Origin: Verrucomicrobium spinosum DSM 4136 = JCM 18804
GTDB lineage: Bacteria > Verrucomicrobiota > Verrucomicrobiia > Verrucomicrobiales > Verrucomicrobiaceae
Length of the DNA stretch: 64,000 bases
Direction of reading: 5' to 3'
Assembly: GCF_000172155.1 (NCBI RefSeq)
Contig: NZ_ABIZ01000001.1
Coordinates: 1,860,001-1,924,000, forward strand
Made by a program: the position numbers and the translations under genes. The notes beneath the pieces were generated by a model. That model was not told the DNA's origin and did no database searches. It saw only the letters and a program-made list of their open reading frames with translations. This document shows, piece by piece, positions 32,601 to 42,059 of this stretch; the first letter of the stretch is position 1; each line of letters begins with the position of its first letter.

Positions 32601-33710
32601 TCACCCCAGCACAAACGCCGCCTTCGCCAGTCGCTGCCCGTTCACTGCGACCTCCACCACGTGCTTCCCCGCATAGTGCACGCGGGTCGTGAAGTCCTTG
32701 ATCTGCTGGCGTCGTGTCAACGTCACGGCCTCACCGGGTGCCAGCTCCAGCTCCTTCCACTTGAAGACCTTCTCCGCCGTGCCGCCGGACTTCTTCACGT
32801 AGTGGATGACGTAGTCCACCACCAGTCGCTGGGCCCTTTTTGCCGCTGACTTGAACTGCAGCTCCAACGTCAGGTGCTGTCCCAGCTCCAGCTTCCTGGG
32901 GTTGAGGGTAAAACTCTGCACCTCCACTTCCGGCGGCTCGCCTGCCCCCACCAAGCCCAGCGCCCGTGCATCGCCCTGCTTGATCAGCGTGCGCAACGCC
33001 CGCTTCGCGATCCATGCCGTATGCACTTCCCCCAGAGGCCATCCTGCGAGCCGGTCCATCATCCATTCCGGGTGATCCTTGGCGATGTCGTTCAAATGAT
33101 TGGCGACCGACTTGCGCACATACAGGCTGGAGTCCGCCTTCAGGTTCTCCAGGATGGGCAGGGTGGGGGAGGGATCCTTCACCAGTTCCTCCAGTCGGAA
33201 CGACCACGGTAGCCGCGGCCGCGATCCTTCACTGGCCAGCCGGCGCACGGCTTCATGCTCGTCTTCGGACCACTTCTTCATCACCTTCAGAGTTCGGGTC
33301 AGATCGCGCTTCAAAAACTCGCGCACGGCAAACTCCGAGGAGCCATACACCGTGAAGTCCTTGAGCGCCGCCATGGAGGCGTCGAAGTCCTCCAACCCAT
33401 ACAGACCCACGTAGTCCGGCAGCACCAGCGTCACAAAGTTGTGGTCGATCCGCGGAGCCAACTGTCGCAGCGCGTCCAAAGACTGCCGATAGCTCCCCGG
33501 AAGCCCCGCGTGGAGGCTCTCCGTCATTCTCCGCAGCCGCTGCATGAGGCTCAGATCCTCCAGTCCGGGCAGGGCCTGGGCCAGATACGCCTTTTGCTTG
33601 AAGGCGGGCAGCACCGCCCCCATCTCCTGGCCTGTGCGACGAAACCTCGCCTCGTCGAACCAGTCTTTCAGGGCGGGAGCGGCAGCGGGAGAGTCGTCGG
33701 TGTCAGACAT
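32601..33710 (-). CDS. AlkC/AlkD-type HEAT-repeat DNA alkylation-repair glycosylase
   Basis: 369 residues. The first 270 are alpha-helical HEAT-like repeats, with the diagnostic SSLYVRKSVANHLNDIAKDHPEWMM and a Trp/Arg-rich pocket region (WPLGEVHTAWIAKRALR). The last 90 residues are a beta-rich Ig-like domain (RVHYAGKHVVEVAVNG), which is known for a subgroup of AlkC proteins. AlkC/D enzymes excise N3- and N7-alkylated purines without base flipping. Its neighbour alkB is about 10 kb away and gives a second alkylation-repair route. Catalytic residues were not mapped, so I leave the symbol empty. Confidence 0.82.
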   Translation of the reverse strand: MSDTDDSPAAAPALKDWFDEARFRRTGQEMGAVLPAFKQKAYLAQALPGLEDLSLMQRLRRMTESLHAGLPGSYRQSLDALRQLAPRIDHNFVTLVLPDYVGLYGLEDFDASMAALKDFTVYGSSEFAVREFLKRDLTRTLKVMKKWSEDEHEAVRRLASEGSRPRLPWSFRLEELVKDPSPTLPILENLKADSSLYVRKSVANHLNDIAKDHPEWMMDRLAGWPLGEVHTAWIAKRALRTLIKQGDARALGLVGAGEPPEVEVQSFTLNPRKLELGQHLTLELQFKSAAKRAQRLVVDYVIHYVKKSGGTAEKVFKWKELELAPGEAVTLTRRQQIKDFTTRVHYAGKHVVEVAVNGQRLAKAAFVLG

Positions 33711-34051
33711 GCGGAGAGAGGGAGGAGCGGGCTGGAGACGGGTGGGGTTTCGAGGCAGTTTGCTTCAAGTCACTGACATTCCTATGTCAGGGGGGGCGGG
33801 GCATTTTCTTTTTTTGTGCTGAACGCGCCTCACCTCCCAAAGAAGAATCTTGTCTTCAAATCGAAAAACGGATACCTTGGATCCGACTCCGGGAAACGTA
33901 ACATTTCAAGCTTCTTCCGTCCTCGTAGAACCCGCCCTGACAACAGGAGGTTACGTCAAAAAAACCGCGGAAGGAAAGACCTCCCCCGCAAGCCCGCGCT
34001 TTCACCCAGGGGCCTATGTCCCCCTGTGCTCCAACTCAACCCGCCTCCTCG
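33711..34051. other. 341-bp region with no clear gene
   Basis: Divergent space between the AlkC-like gene (minus) and the Ntn amidase (plus). Contains G- and T-runs around 33785-33815 and an A-run near 33958, but no recognisable repeat or convincing promoter. Confidence 0.5.
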
Positions 34052-35131
34052 ATGAAGCCACTTCGGAAAACACTTTTTGGCATTCTTGCACTTTTCCTCC
34101 TTGCACCCGCGAGTCATGCCTGCACCCGCGTTGTCTATGTGGGGGAGGGGGGGCTCGTGATCACGGGCCGCTCGATGGATTGGGCCGAGGACATGTATTC
34201 TAACTTGTGGGTTTTCCCCAGAGGCATGAAACGTGACGGTGCATCAGGCCCCAACACGGTCACCTGGGTTTCCAAGTATGGCAGTCTCGTGGTCTCTGGT
34301 TATGAGGCAGGCTCCGCCGATGGCATGAATGAGAAGGGGCTCGTCATGAATGGGCTCTACTTGGTGGAGTCAGACTATGGCAAGGCCGATGGCCGCCCCA
34401 GCCTTTCCATCATGGGATTTGGCCAATACGTCTTGGACAACTTTGCCACCGTCGCAGAGGCTGTGAACGCCTTGCAGAAAGATGCCATCCGCATCATCGC
34501 GCCCGTGCTGCCCAACGGACGCGGCGCGACGCTCCACATGTCCCTGTCCGATGCTTCTGGCGATTCCGCCATCATCGAGTGGCTGGGGGGCAAGGTGGTG
34601 GTGCATCACAGCAAGGACTACCGCGTGATGACGAACTCGCCGATCTTCGAAGAGCAGCTCGCCATTGAAAAGTACTGGAAGGGCGTGGATCCCCTGACCT
34701 TTCTCCCCGGCTCAAACAACGCGGCCGACCGGTTTGCGCGAGTTTCCTTCCTGGTGCAGGCCATTCCGACCCGGCTTGATCCCCGGACGATCAAGGCCGT
34801 GCCGGGTGCCACTTATCAAAATCAGGCCGCCGCGGCGGTGCTGAGCGTCATGCGTTCAATCAGCGTGCCTCTGGGCATCACCCACCCTACGAAGCCCAAC
34901 CTAGCCTCCACCCTCTGGCGCACCGTGTACGATCACAAAAACCAAGTGCTCTTCTTTGACTCCGCCACGAGTCCGAACGCCTTCTGGGTACCAATGTCGG
35001 AACTGGGTTTCGAAGAAGGCGCGCCGGTGATGAAGCTGACCGTGGCCTGGGGCAAGGTCTATGCTGGCAATGCCGCGAGCAGGTTCGAGCCCGCCGAACC
35101 GTTCCCCTTCCAGCCCGTGGATCCCCGCTAG
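34052..35131 (+). CDS. Linear amide C-N hydrolase (choloylglycine-hydrolase/penicillin V acylase family)
   Basis: 359 residues from the ATG at 34052. A signal peptide (MKPLRKTLFGILALFLLAPASHA) ends exactly before Cys24, which becomes the N-terminal nucleophile (CTRVVYVGEGG) of this Ntn-hydrolase family. Supporting motifs: VITGRSMDW (Arg and Asp of the substrate pocket), GLVMNGLYL, GDSAIIEWLGGK, VMTNSP and the terminal VYDHKNQVLFFD. It should be a secreted amidase cleaving bile-acid-like, N-acyl-homoserine-lactone or penicillin V amides; which one cannot be told. The nearest gene downstream is tRNA-Arg. Confidence 0.85.
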   Translation: MKPLRKTLFGILALFLLAPASHACTRVVYVGEGGLVITGRSMDWAEDMYSNLWVFPRGMKRDGASGPNTVTWVSKYGSLVVSGYEAGSADGMNEKGLVMNGLYLVESDYGKADGRPSLSIMGFGQYVLDNFATVAEAVNALQKDAIRIIAPVLPNGRGATLHMSLSDASGDSAIIEWLGGKVVVHHSKDYRVMTNSPIFEEQLAIEKYWKGVDPLTFLPGSNNAADRFARVSFLVQAIPTRLDPRTIKAVPGATYQNQAAAAVLSVMRSISVPLGITHPTKPNLASTLWRTVYDHKNQVLFFDSATSPNAFWVPMSELGFEEGAPVMKLTVAWGKVYAGNAASRFEPAEPFPFQPVDPR

Positions 35132-35200
35132 CCCGGTCTCACCTGCTCCTGAGGAACTCCTTGCCACGTGCGAATCGTCGCGCATATTCCCCGCTCCCGT

Positions 35201-35275
35201 GTCCCCGTAGTTCAATGGATAGAACGAGGGTTTCCTAAACCTTAAATGCAAGTTCGATTCTTGCCGGGGACGCCA
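35201..35275 (+). tRNA. tRNA-Arg (anticodon CCT)
   Basis: 75 nt. Acceptor GTCCCCG pairs with CGGGGAC; the D arm is GTTC/GAAC with loop AATGGATA; the anticodon stem-loop has loop TTCCTAA (anticodon CCT, reads AGG); the T arm is GCAAG/CTTGC with loop TTCGATT; discriminator G and CCA are encoded at 35272-35275. Confidence 0.92.
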
Positions 35276-35330
35276 CTTCAGCCTGGGCTGGCGTAAGAGG
35301 TAATTTTGAAGCGAAAAAGACTCGCGTCAG

Positions 35331-36485
35331 TTGCCAAACTCCCCAGATTGCCGCGCCGTGGATCTGACGTTTGTTTTCCCCTGTCTCAACGAAGAAAAAT
35401 CCCTGGGTGAGTGCATCACCAAGGTGCGCCAGTCGCTGGAAAAAGCGGCCGGGCTCCGCTATGAGATTGTCGTGGCCGACAACGGCAGCACCGACCGTTC
35501 ACGGGAGATTGCCACCTCGTTGGGAGCCCGGGTCGTGCCGGTATCCAGGAGGGGCTATGGTGCCGCGCTCAGTGGCGGCATTGAGGCGGCTGAGGGAAAG
35601 TATGTGATGTTCGCTGATGCGGACAACACCTACCTTTACGAGCACGCGCTGCCTCTCTATGAGGCGACCTCCACCGCCGGGGCGGACATGGGCATCGCTT
35701 CCCGTATCAAGGGTGACATCAAGCCTGGAGCCATGCCCACGCTGCACCGCTATCTGGGCACCCCGGTGCTCACCTCCCTGATCAATCTTTTCTTCCAGGG
35801 GCGTCTCTCAGACTGCAACTCCGGGTTCCGCTGCCTGCGTAAAACCTCATTTCAGGCCTGGGCGGTGCGTTCTTCCGGCATGGAGTTCGCCTCTGAGTTG
35901 CTCATCAAGGCGCTCAAGCACCGGGCCCAATGCGTGGAGATCCCCTCCGGTCTGAACCCCAACCCGCCGGATCGCGTGCCTCATCTGCGCACCTGGCGGG
36001 ACGGCATGCGTCACCTGCTCTTCATCTTCTCAGAGCGGCCCCAGATGTTTGAGTGGCTCGGCCTCATCGCTGTTGTCTTTGCCACCCTCTTGCAGATCCT
36101 TGCCGTCATCACTGGCCCTGTGAACTTCTTGGGGCTCAATATCTTTGACCTCCACAGCCAGGCTCTCCTGCTGCTGGCCGGGCTGGTGGGCACGCAGTTC
36201 TACATGTATTCCTGCATGTGCTACCTGCGCTCCAGTGATAAGCCGTCAGGCATCACGCGCTGGCTGATCAACATGGACGAGGGCACCCTTTTCTTCCTGC
36301 TCTCGGGAGTGATGCTGGCCATCGCCCTGGTGGTGCTTTCCGTCTTTGTCATCTGGGCAGGCTCCAGCTTTGCGGGGCTCAATCTTACCCACACCCTGGT
36401 GGCCATTGTCCACTTCCTCAGCGTGCCGCTCCTCTTGTGCCTTGGCCTGCTGGGCCTGCACACGCTCAAGCGGTACGAGCAGTGA
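35331..36485 (+). CDS. Membrane glycosyltransferase, family GT2
   Basis: 384 residues. An N-terminal GT2 (DPM1/GtrB-like) catalytic domain: FVFPCLNEEKSLGECI, VVADNGSTDRSREIA, YVMFADADNTYLYEHA with a DxD motif, and SDCNSGFRCLR. Four transmembrane helices follow after about residue 235. Such proteins transfer a sugar to polyprenyl phosphate. Start uncertain: TTG at 35331 gives the long form; GTG at 35358 would start directly at VDLTFVFP and is plausible. First gene of the polysaccharide region; convergent with the VanZ-like gene by 4 bp. Confidence 0.82.
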   Translation: MPNSPDCRAVDLTFVFPCLNEEKSLGECITKVRQSLEKAAGLRYEIVVADNGSTDRSREIATSLGARVVPVSRRGYGAALSGGIEAAEGKYVMFADADNTYLYEHALPLYEATSTAGADMGIASRIKGDIKPGAMPTLHRYLGTPVLTSLINLFFQGRLSDCNSGFRCLRKTSFQAWAVRSSGMEFASELLIKALKHRAQCVEIPSGLNPNPPDRVPHLRTWRDGMRHLLFIFSERPQMFEWLGLIAVVFATLLQILAVITGPVNFLGLNIFDLHSQALLLLAGLVGTQFYMYSCMCYLRSSDKPSGITRWLINMDEGTLFFLLSGVMLAIALVVLSVFVIWAGSSFAGLNLTHTLVAIVHFLSVPLLLCLGLLGLHTLKRYEQ

Positions 36486-36489
36486 GGGA

Positions 36490-37392
36490 CTACGGGAGGA
36501 GTGAGATCCTCTCAATCCACAGGCGACCCGGAGTGCCGGGGTCTTGAGAGAACAAGGTCAGTTTGTGGACAGCGCGGAGCACTTGCCCCGCATCACCCTG
36601 ATCGGGGAACCGGATCAGCAGTTCATTGTGACCGGGGATGACCGTCGCCTGGAATCGCAGACGACGGGAAGAATCCTGTCCATCTACCCGCACTCCCAGC
36701 ACGAAAGGCGAGTTCGCTCCTGACCGGCACTTGATAGAGAGCCGGGTGAAGCCTGACCAGCATGCGGTCGGGGGCCAATACTGCAGACTCGTATGGCCGC
36801 GCGGTTCCACTGGCCAGACCACGATGCCCGCCTCGTATTTAACGGGGCGCTCCATGCCTTCTGTTTCCATCGCCCAAAATGGCGTCGTCCCCAGCCAGGT
36901 GAAGGGAGTCAGATGAGGGAAAGCCGCCTTCCCGGGAATCAATGCGCCTCCATACCAGATCAACGGCCAGGAGGCGGTAAGCACGAGCAGCACAGACACT
37001 GCGAGCAGTCCCCACTTTCGATGGCGCGACTGATGCCAGGCCAACCGGAACAACAAGCCCGCCAGACCTCCAAGCATGCCGTGGAGTCCGTCGCGCCAAT
37101 CCGGATTGCGGGAGGTCAGTGCCTGCATTCCTTCCATCAAAAAGGGAAGCAATACCAGGCACGACACCGCGAGGAACCAGCGGATCCCTTTGTCTGGCTT
37201 CCCCCGACGGGGCGCGAAACTCCATCCCAGTGCGGCAAAGAGGGGCACATGACCCCAGTCCCAAAGGAGCGGTCCCCAGCCGGAGTCTCCAGGTTGGGGG
37301 AGGGGGAGCAGCAATGCCGCACTGATGCCCAGAACCAACACCCAAGGCCCGAGGGTTCCCAGCCGGGAGGATGAAGAGGGGCCTTGCTCCAT
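36490..37392 (-). CDS. VanZ-like membrane protein with C-terminal beta domain
   Basis: 300 residues. The N-terminal half is VanZ-like: WDWGHVPLFAALGWSFAPR, MEGMQALTSRNPDWRDGLHGMLGGLAGL, in about five hydrophobic segments (17-34, 45-60, 71-88, 107-120, 128-145). The C-terminal 130 residues are soluble, probably beta-sandwich. VanZ family members are linked to teicoplanin resistance and exosortase/polysaccharide loci; the exact function is unclear. Last gene of the minus-strand glycan operon. Confidence 0.68.
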   Translation of the reverse strand: MEQGPSSSSRLGTLGPWVLVLGISAALLLPLPQPGDSGWGPLLWDWGHVPLFAALGWSFAPRRGKPDKGIRWFLAVSCLVLLPFLMEGMQALTSRNPDWRDGLHGMLGGLAGLLFRLAWHQSRHRKWGLLAVSVLLVLTASWPLIWYGGALIPGKAAFPHLTPFTWLGTTPFWAMETEGMERPVKYEAGIVVWPVEPRGHTSLQYWPPTACWSGFTRLSIKCRSGANSPFVLGVRVDGQDSSRRLRFQATVIPGHNELLIRFPDQGDAGQVLRAVHKLTLFSQDPGTPGRLWIERISLLP

Positions 37393-37414
37393 GGGGGGAG
37401 GCGTGATGGTGAAG

Positions 37415-38302
37415 TCAGATCGGAATGGGCGCTGTTTCGGTGCCCATCCCGCGTCGTGCTGGCCGCCGGAAGGGGAGTGTCAGCAGGAACTGCAAGTTCT
37501 CCTTGAGCCATTCATCCCGCCTGGGTCCCGTGTAGTGTCGGCAGACGGTGTGGGCCTCCTTCGGCAGGTCAATGGTGTATTGCTCGTAGGGCAGGAACTG
37601 GAAGTCCCGTAGAGCCAGCGCGTAGGCCGTTTGTTCCACAAAGTGGGCATTCAGACGGCGATCCAGATCAGCGGATTCAAGGAAACTTTCCAGGATGTTG
37701 CGGTCCAGCTGGGGCCGGCGATACAGCACCACCCCGGAATTCACCCGGGAGCATTCTGGCGGGAACCCCGGATGGTCTCCGAACTCAAAGGGACTGTCCC
37801 CATTGCCCCGGGTCACCAGAGGGTGAGGGCAGCCACGTTCGAGGTGCTCCACCATGAGCTGGGGGCACTGGAACCACAGAATGTCTGAGTCCAGGATCAA
37901 GATAGGTCGGGAGCTGGCCAAGCAGTAGGGATCCAGGATCTTTTGCAACAGGACCGACTTCAGTGAGTACCGCACCCGGGCTGCCACGGGCAGAATGGCT
38001 GTCATCGCCTCGCGGATGCTGGGATCGACGTTGGAATGCACGCGCGCCCCGGTGAAGCGTTTCTGGAGGAAGGCAATGTCCGAAGGCTCCAGGCTGCCAT
38101 CACTGTGGATGTGGAGCCCGAATGGCGCTCCTGTCCACGCCTTGCAAAAACTCATGAGCCCGGCAGTGGCCATCGGCACGTCCTTCCTACAGCAGAGCAG
38201 GTGAACATCGAAGTCAGACTGGGCGGCATCCATGGCCACGGCTATGGGTGCGGAAAGTGAGAGCCAGCTGCGGAGGAATTTACGCAGAAGATCCAGAGAC
38301 AT
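37415..38302 (-). CDS. GT8-like nucleotide-sugar glycosyltransferase
   Basis: 295 residues. Central motif PILILDSDILWF (DxD-like Asp residues) and NSGVVLYRRPQLDRNILESFLESA match LgtA/GT8-like sugar transferases; FVEQTAYALALRDFQFLP follows. An N-terminal DFDVHLLCCRKDVPMA and QLKSVLLQKI-like segment fit the nucleotide-binding half. No signal peptide or membrane helix. Donor and acceptor unknown. Gap of 21 bp to the acyltransferase gene ahead of it in the operon. Confidence 0.68.
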   Translation of the reverse strand: MSLDLLRKFLRSWLSLSAPIAVAMDAAQSDFDVHLLCCRKDVPMATAGLMSFCKAWTGAPFGLHIHSDGSLEPSDIAFLQKRFTGARVHSNVDPSIREAMTAILPVAARVRYSLKSVLLQKILDPYCLASSRPILILDSDILWFQCPQLMVEHLERGCPHPLVTRGNGDSPFEFGDHPGFPPECSRVNSGVVLYRRPQLDRNILESFLESADLDRRLNAHFVEQTAYALALRDFQFLPYEQYTIDLPKEAHTVCRHYTGPRRDEWLKENLQFLLTLPFRRPARRGMGTETAPIPI

Positions 38303-38323
38303 GATTCTTGGCAGGAGCCAGAG

Positions 38324-39565
38324 TTACGAGATTTGGTTGGGCGGGGGCTCTGGAGTGGGGCCAGCCTTCCCGGGTGGCGGGGATTCAGGGGGGCCAGGGG
38401 TGCCCAGCGCCGTGGTGGAGGCGGGGAAGAGCCGGTTCCTGAGTTGCAGGAAGGGTACCTCCACGAGGCGGGTCATGATAAAGCCGACCGCAATGGCCAG
38501 GCCCAGGGCAAAGACGACCTTGGCGGCAAGCGGATAGGGCAGGGACTGGAAAAACGGCAGCTTGGCCACCACTCGGTACACCGGTATGTGGACCAGATAG
38601 ATGCAGTAGGAGGCCGTTCCCACCGAGGCCAGACCTTTGAGCAGGGCATGGCTGCGGCCCTGCCACACCAGGGCCCCATAGACCACATAGCACGTGGCGA
38701 GAGACACCAGCAGGTACAGCCAGGTCACCTTGTGGAAGCGGTCAATGCTGCTGCCTCCAGTCAGTGCCACCAGCAGGAAGGTGGTCAGCGTCAGCGTGAT
38801 CGCGGCCACCTTCCAGACGGGCTGGCTCAGCAGGCGCGAGGTGGTGCCCTGCCAGTGCAGATAGGCCAGAGCCGCACCAATGAACAGCGCATCAATACGG
38901 TGATGGGTGTTTTTCATCGTGTTGTCCAGCGAGCCCGGCGCGTAGGGGGCAAACTCCACGATCCGAAGCACGAGGCACGCCAGCGCAAAACCCGCTGCCA
39001 GCCAGGGCAGGAAGCCAAACACCCGCACGGTGGACGCGGGTGTTGCAGAATCCAGACCGCTACCTGATCGACGCCGCAGACGCAGACTGAGCCATACCAC
39101 GGCGGCAAAGAGGAAATAAAAATGCTCTTCCACCGCCAGGGACCACGTCACATCCATAAGCCCCCCGGAGCCGTAGTTTTGGAGGAAGAGGATCTCCCGC
39201 ATCAGCCGTTCGGGTTCGGGGCGGGAACCTCCGGCCACCATCAGCAGGATGTAGCCCGCCAGCAGAATGTAGAATGGCGGGTAGATCTTGAAACCCCGGC
39301 GGACAAGGAACCTCCCGATGTTGACGGAGCCGGTCCGCACATGCTCCTGGATCAAAAGGGAGCCGATCAGGAATCCCGAAAGGACAAAGAAGACCGGCAC
39401 CCCCACCCAGCCCGGGATGAAGAGCGGCGCATAGGGGGCAAAGGAGGCCTGCTCCACCCCGCTCACGCTCAGGTTCCCATCGATGTGATGCACCAGCACG
39501 ATGAGCACGGCAAACGCCCTGATGACATCGAGCATCAGATTCCGCTGGCTGGAGCTCGTGATCAT
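38324..39565 (-). CDS. Acyltransferase-3 family membrane protein
   Basis: 413 residues with about ten transmembrane helices. N-terminal MLDVIRAFAVLIVLVHHIDG carries the conserved R and H of this family (OafA/NodX-type sugar O-acylases); FFVLSGFLIGSLL and LAVEEHFYFLF (WSLAVEEHFYF) follow. Pro-rich C-terminal tail after residue 385. Transfers acetyl or other acyl groups to a glycan during export. The ATG overlaps the stop of the GT gene ahead of it (ATGA, 39562-39565). Confidence 0.87.
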   Translation of the reverse strand: MITSSSQRNLMLDVIRAFAVLIVLVHHIDGNLSVSGVEQASFAPYAPLFIPGWVGVPVFFVLSGFLIGSLLIQEHVRTGSVNIGRFLVRRGFKIYPPFYILLAGYILLMVAGGSRPEPERLMREILFLQNYGSGGLMDVTWSLAVEEHFYFLFAAVVWLSLRLRRRSGSGLDSATPASTVRVFGFLPWLAAGFALACLVLRIVEFAPYAPGSLDNTMKNTHHRIDALFIGAALAYLHWQGTTSRLLSQPVWKVAAITLTLTTFLLVALTGGSSIDRFHKVTWLYLLVSLATCYVVYGALVWQGRSHALLKGLASVGTASYCIYLVHIPVYRVVAKLPFFQSLPYPLAAKVVFALGLAIAVGFIMTRLVEVPFLQLRNRLFPASTTALGTPGPPESPPPGKAGPTPEPPPNQIS

Positions 39566-40875
39566 GATGAGCGGAAGTTCCCGGCAGGGGGCACAAGGTT
39601 CAACGGAAACACAGCGGGAAACTCACGGTGCAGCCCCTCGTACAACGGGCGCAGTTCCTGCCAGTCCTGCTCCCGCACATAGCCGGGATAGGGATTCCAG
39701 CACATGGCCGCCAGATCCCGCGTCCAGCGCTGGCCCAGCCCGGCTGCATGATGTTTGAGCTCGTGGTTGAGCCTGGTGATCGCGTGGTGGCAGGAAAGGT
39801 GGTCCACTGCCCACTGGCGTGGCTCCAGATGCGGGGCGGCCTCCAGTAGCGCCGCCAGTTCACGGTGAATGCCCCGCCGGGGGCTGAGGAGCCGCCCGGT
39901 CTGTTTGTTGATATATTTCCTTGATCCCACGTGGGCGTCAGCCCGCATGCCCACCGGCGTGTTGGCAAAGAGGGCCTCCATCGCCGCCACACAACTCCCT
40001 TCGCGCCGGCTCATCAGCACCGCCGTCTTGCTGTCGCATTGGATCTTCCGCACTTGAGGGATGGGCAGGCTTTCAAATACCTCCATCTCTTGTTTCGCCC
40101 CCAGGCTGCGTGCCGTGGCGGTGATGCTCTGGGCCGTCCGCCCCGCCTCCTTTTGACCGATGAGGGCAACCTTGAGCGATGCCGGCAGTTTCGCGAGCGC
40201 CGCGAAGAGTTCGTAGTGCCGTTTGAATGGTGCCCAGTTGGCCACCATCAGGATGTCATACGTGCGGTCCGCGTGGGGCTTTGGGGTGAAGTTGTCAGGA
40301 TGGATCCATTCGCAGGGCATGGTGCTGACGCAGCGGATCCTCGGGTGATAGGCCTCCAGCTTGGCGATCTCTGCTGGGTTGCCGGCCTCCAGGTAGAGGG
40401 TGCCCGGCACCATCCGCAGCGCCCATTCCAGCAATCCGTAACTGGTGGGGGACCAGCTTGTGGAGAGCACTACATTGTACCGGTTCAGAAGCGCGGCCGG
40501 TTCGGCCAGCCCTCGCAGCAGGCGGTACAGATTGTATTCGAAGGCCACATAGAGCACGCCTTTTTCACCGTCAGGTCCTGGTGGTTTCAGGATCAAACTT
40601 CTCGAGAGCACCGGATCGCCCTCGTAGATCTGCCGGTAGCGCCCCAGCAGGGGTATCACAGCCGCTTCATTCAGGAGCGCTTTTCCATCGCGGTGGGGAT
40701 TGACGCGCTTCTCGATCCATGGGGACTCTGCACCCTGATAGGCCAGCAGGTCCTGGACCGGGTCTCGGCGCACGACTCCTGCCGCATGCTGCAGCAGGGC
40801 CTTGGCGTTGCGCAGACCGCGGTGATGCGTCAGTCCGTCTTTCAGCCTGGTTTGCAGGAGCTGCATCAGTGACAT
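39562..40875 (-). CDS. Glycosyltransferase, family GT4-like
   Basis: 437 residues. GT-B fold with a GT4-like C-terminal half: YDILMVANWAPFKRHYELFAALAKLPASLKVALIGQKEAG, then FESLPIPQVRKIQCDSKTAVLMSRREGSCVAAMEALFANTPVGMRAD, the nucleotide-sugar-binding Glu region. The N-terminal half is helical and less conserved. Overlaps the next upstream GT4 by 10 bp. Transfers a nucleotide sugar to the glycan; specificity unknown. Confidence 0.8.
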   Translation of the reverse strand: MSLMQLLQTRLKDGLTHHRGLRNAKALLQHAAGVVRRDPVQDLLAYQGAESPWIEKRVNPHRDGKALLNEAAVIPLLGRYRQIYEGDPVLSRSLILKPPGPDGEKGVLYVAFEYNLYRLLRGLAEPAALLNRYNVVLSTSWSPTSYGLLEWALRMVPGTLYLEAGNPAEIAKLEAYHPRIRCVSTMPCEWIHPDNFTPKPHADRTYDILMVANWAPFKRHYELFAALAKLPASLKVALIGQKEAGRTAQSITATARSLGAKQEMEVFESLPIPQVRKIQCDSKTAVLMSRREGSCVAAMEALFANTPVGMRADAHVGSRKYINKQTGRLLSPRRGIHRELAALLEAAPHLEPRQWAVDHLSCHHAITRLNHELKHHAAGLGQRWTRDLAAMCWNPYPGYVREQDWQELRPLYEGLHREFPAVFPLNLVPPAGNFRSS

Positions 40876-42008
40876 GATTTCTGCGGAGCCAGCAGGTCGG
40901 CGTATTCCCGGGTCATGCGTTCCAGCGTGAAGTGTTCGAACGCCCGTTTTCGCAGGCGGGCGGCCATTTCATCTGGAGATGGGGACATGTCACCCCGCAG
41001 CACTTTCTCCAGTGCACTTGAGAGTCCGGAGACGTCCTTTTTCTTGAAGACGACGCCGTCGGGACCCATCAGTTCCGGGAGTGAACCCGCATCAGAGGTG
41101 ATGACAGGCCGTCCTGCGGCCATGGCTTCCAGTGCGGAAAAGGCACAGGCCTCGTCCCACTCGCTGGGGATCACCACGCAACGTCCGCTCATCATCAGTT
41201 CCGGCACATCCTGTCGCTGCCCCAGAAACTCCACCTTGCCCGCGAGCGGGCTGTCACGCATCTCCTGGATGAGTGGCTCCTTGAGCGGGCCCTCGCCGGC
41301 GAACTGAAGCGTGGGACAGTCCGGCCATCGCTCCGCCAGCAGGCGGAAGGCCTGGAGCAGAGTGGTCACCCCCTTGTAGGAGGCCATCTGCCCGGCAAAG
41401 ACAATCGCGTCCCGCTGTGCTCCGGGAGCAGGGGGAGTCTGGAAACGCTCCAGGGGCACCCCGTTGTAGATGCGTTTGAGGCGTTCTTCCGGTATCCCCA
41501 GTCGGCTCGTGAGCCGGCCTGCCTTGAAGTCGGAGACGGTGATGATCTTTTGGTATCGCCTGGAAAACACCCGCCCTCGCAGCCGGGTCGCCAGCCCCTT
41601 CCATCCCATACGCTGCGGGATTTCCAGGGAGCTCTGGTCTATGTAGTAGGCCTCGGTCACCGGACGCATTCTCACGGTGCTCAAGACGGTCGGACTCAGC
41701 ATGGGATAGAAGCCCACCACCACCGTGGTGGGCTGGAGCCCTGTGATTGCCGCCTGAACTGCCCGTTTGTCGAATCGCCCGCGCAGTACGGGGTTCGACG
41801 TCAATTTGCCTCCTACAGCTTCCAGTTCTTGCTGAAACCACTCTGGCCCGGCCTCTGGGAGGAGCAGGCAAAGCTGACTATCTCTCGATGTCAATGTGGC
41901 TGCAAGATCCAGCAACCATGCCTCCCAGGTGCGACGACCGCGAGGAATGAGATCCATGACCAGCAGCACACGGTGCCGGGCTCTACGGGGGTGGGATGAA
42001 CTGGGCAT
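40866..42008 (-). CDS. Glycosyltransferase, family GT4
   Basis: 380 residues. RVLLVMDLIPRGRRTWEAWLLDL N-terminal domain; IYNGVPLERFQTPP linker; C-terminal GT4 motifs DAIVFAGQMASYKGVTTLLQAFRLL, GEGPLKEPLIQEM and the EX7E-type CVVIPSEWDEACAFSALEAMAAGRPVITSDAGSLPELM. All core motifs are present, so it should be active. Part of the operon run with short overlaps. Confidence 0.88.
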   Translation of the reverse strand: MPSSSHPRRARHRVLLVMDLIPRGRRTWEAWLLDLAATLTSRDSQLCLLLPEAGPEWFQQELEAVGGKLTSNPVLRGRFDKRAVQAAITGLQPTTVVVGFYPMLSPTVLSTVRMRPVTEAYYIDQSSLEIPQRMGWKGLATRLRGRVFSRRYQKIITVSDFKAGRLTSRLGIPEERLKRIYNGVPLERFQTPPAPGAQRDAIVFAGQMASYKGVTTLLQAFRLLAERWPDCPTLQFAGEGPLKEPLIQEMRDSPLAGKVEFLGQRQDVPELMMSGRCVVIPSEWDEACAFSALEAMAAGRPVITSDAGSLPELMGPDGVVFKKKDVSGLSSALEKVLRGDMSPSPDEMAARLRKRAFEHFTLERMTREYADLLAPQKSCH

Positions 42009-42059
42009 CAGCTAGCGGGACGAGGTGAACAGCGTTAAAAGCACCATCGGGCAGGTGGC

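Noticed and set aside
33850-34203. 117-codon frame overlapping the start of the Ntn amidase gene
   Set aside because: It overlaps the amidase signal peptide and catalytic region in another frame and has no recognisable feature.
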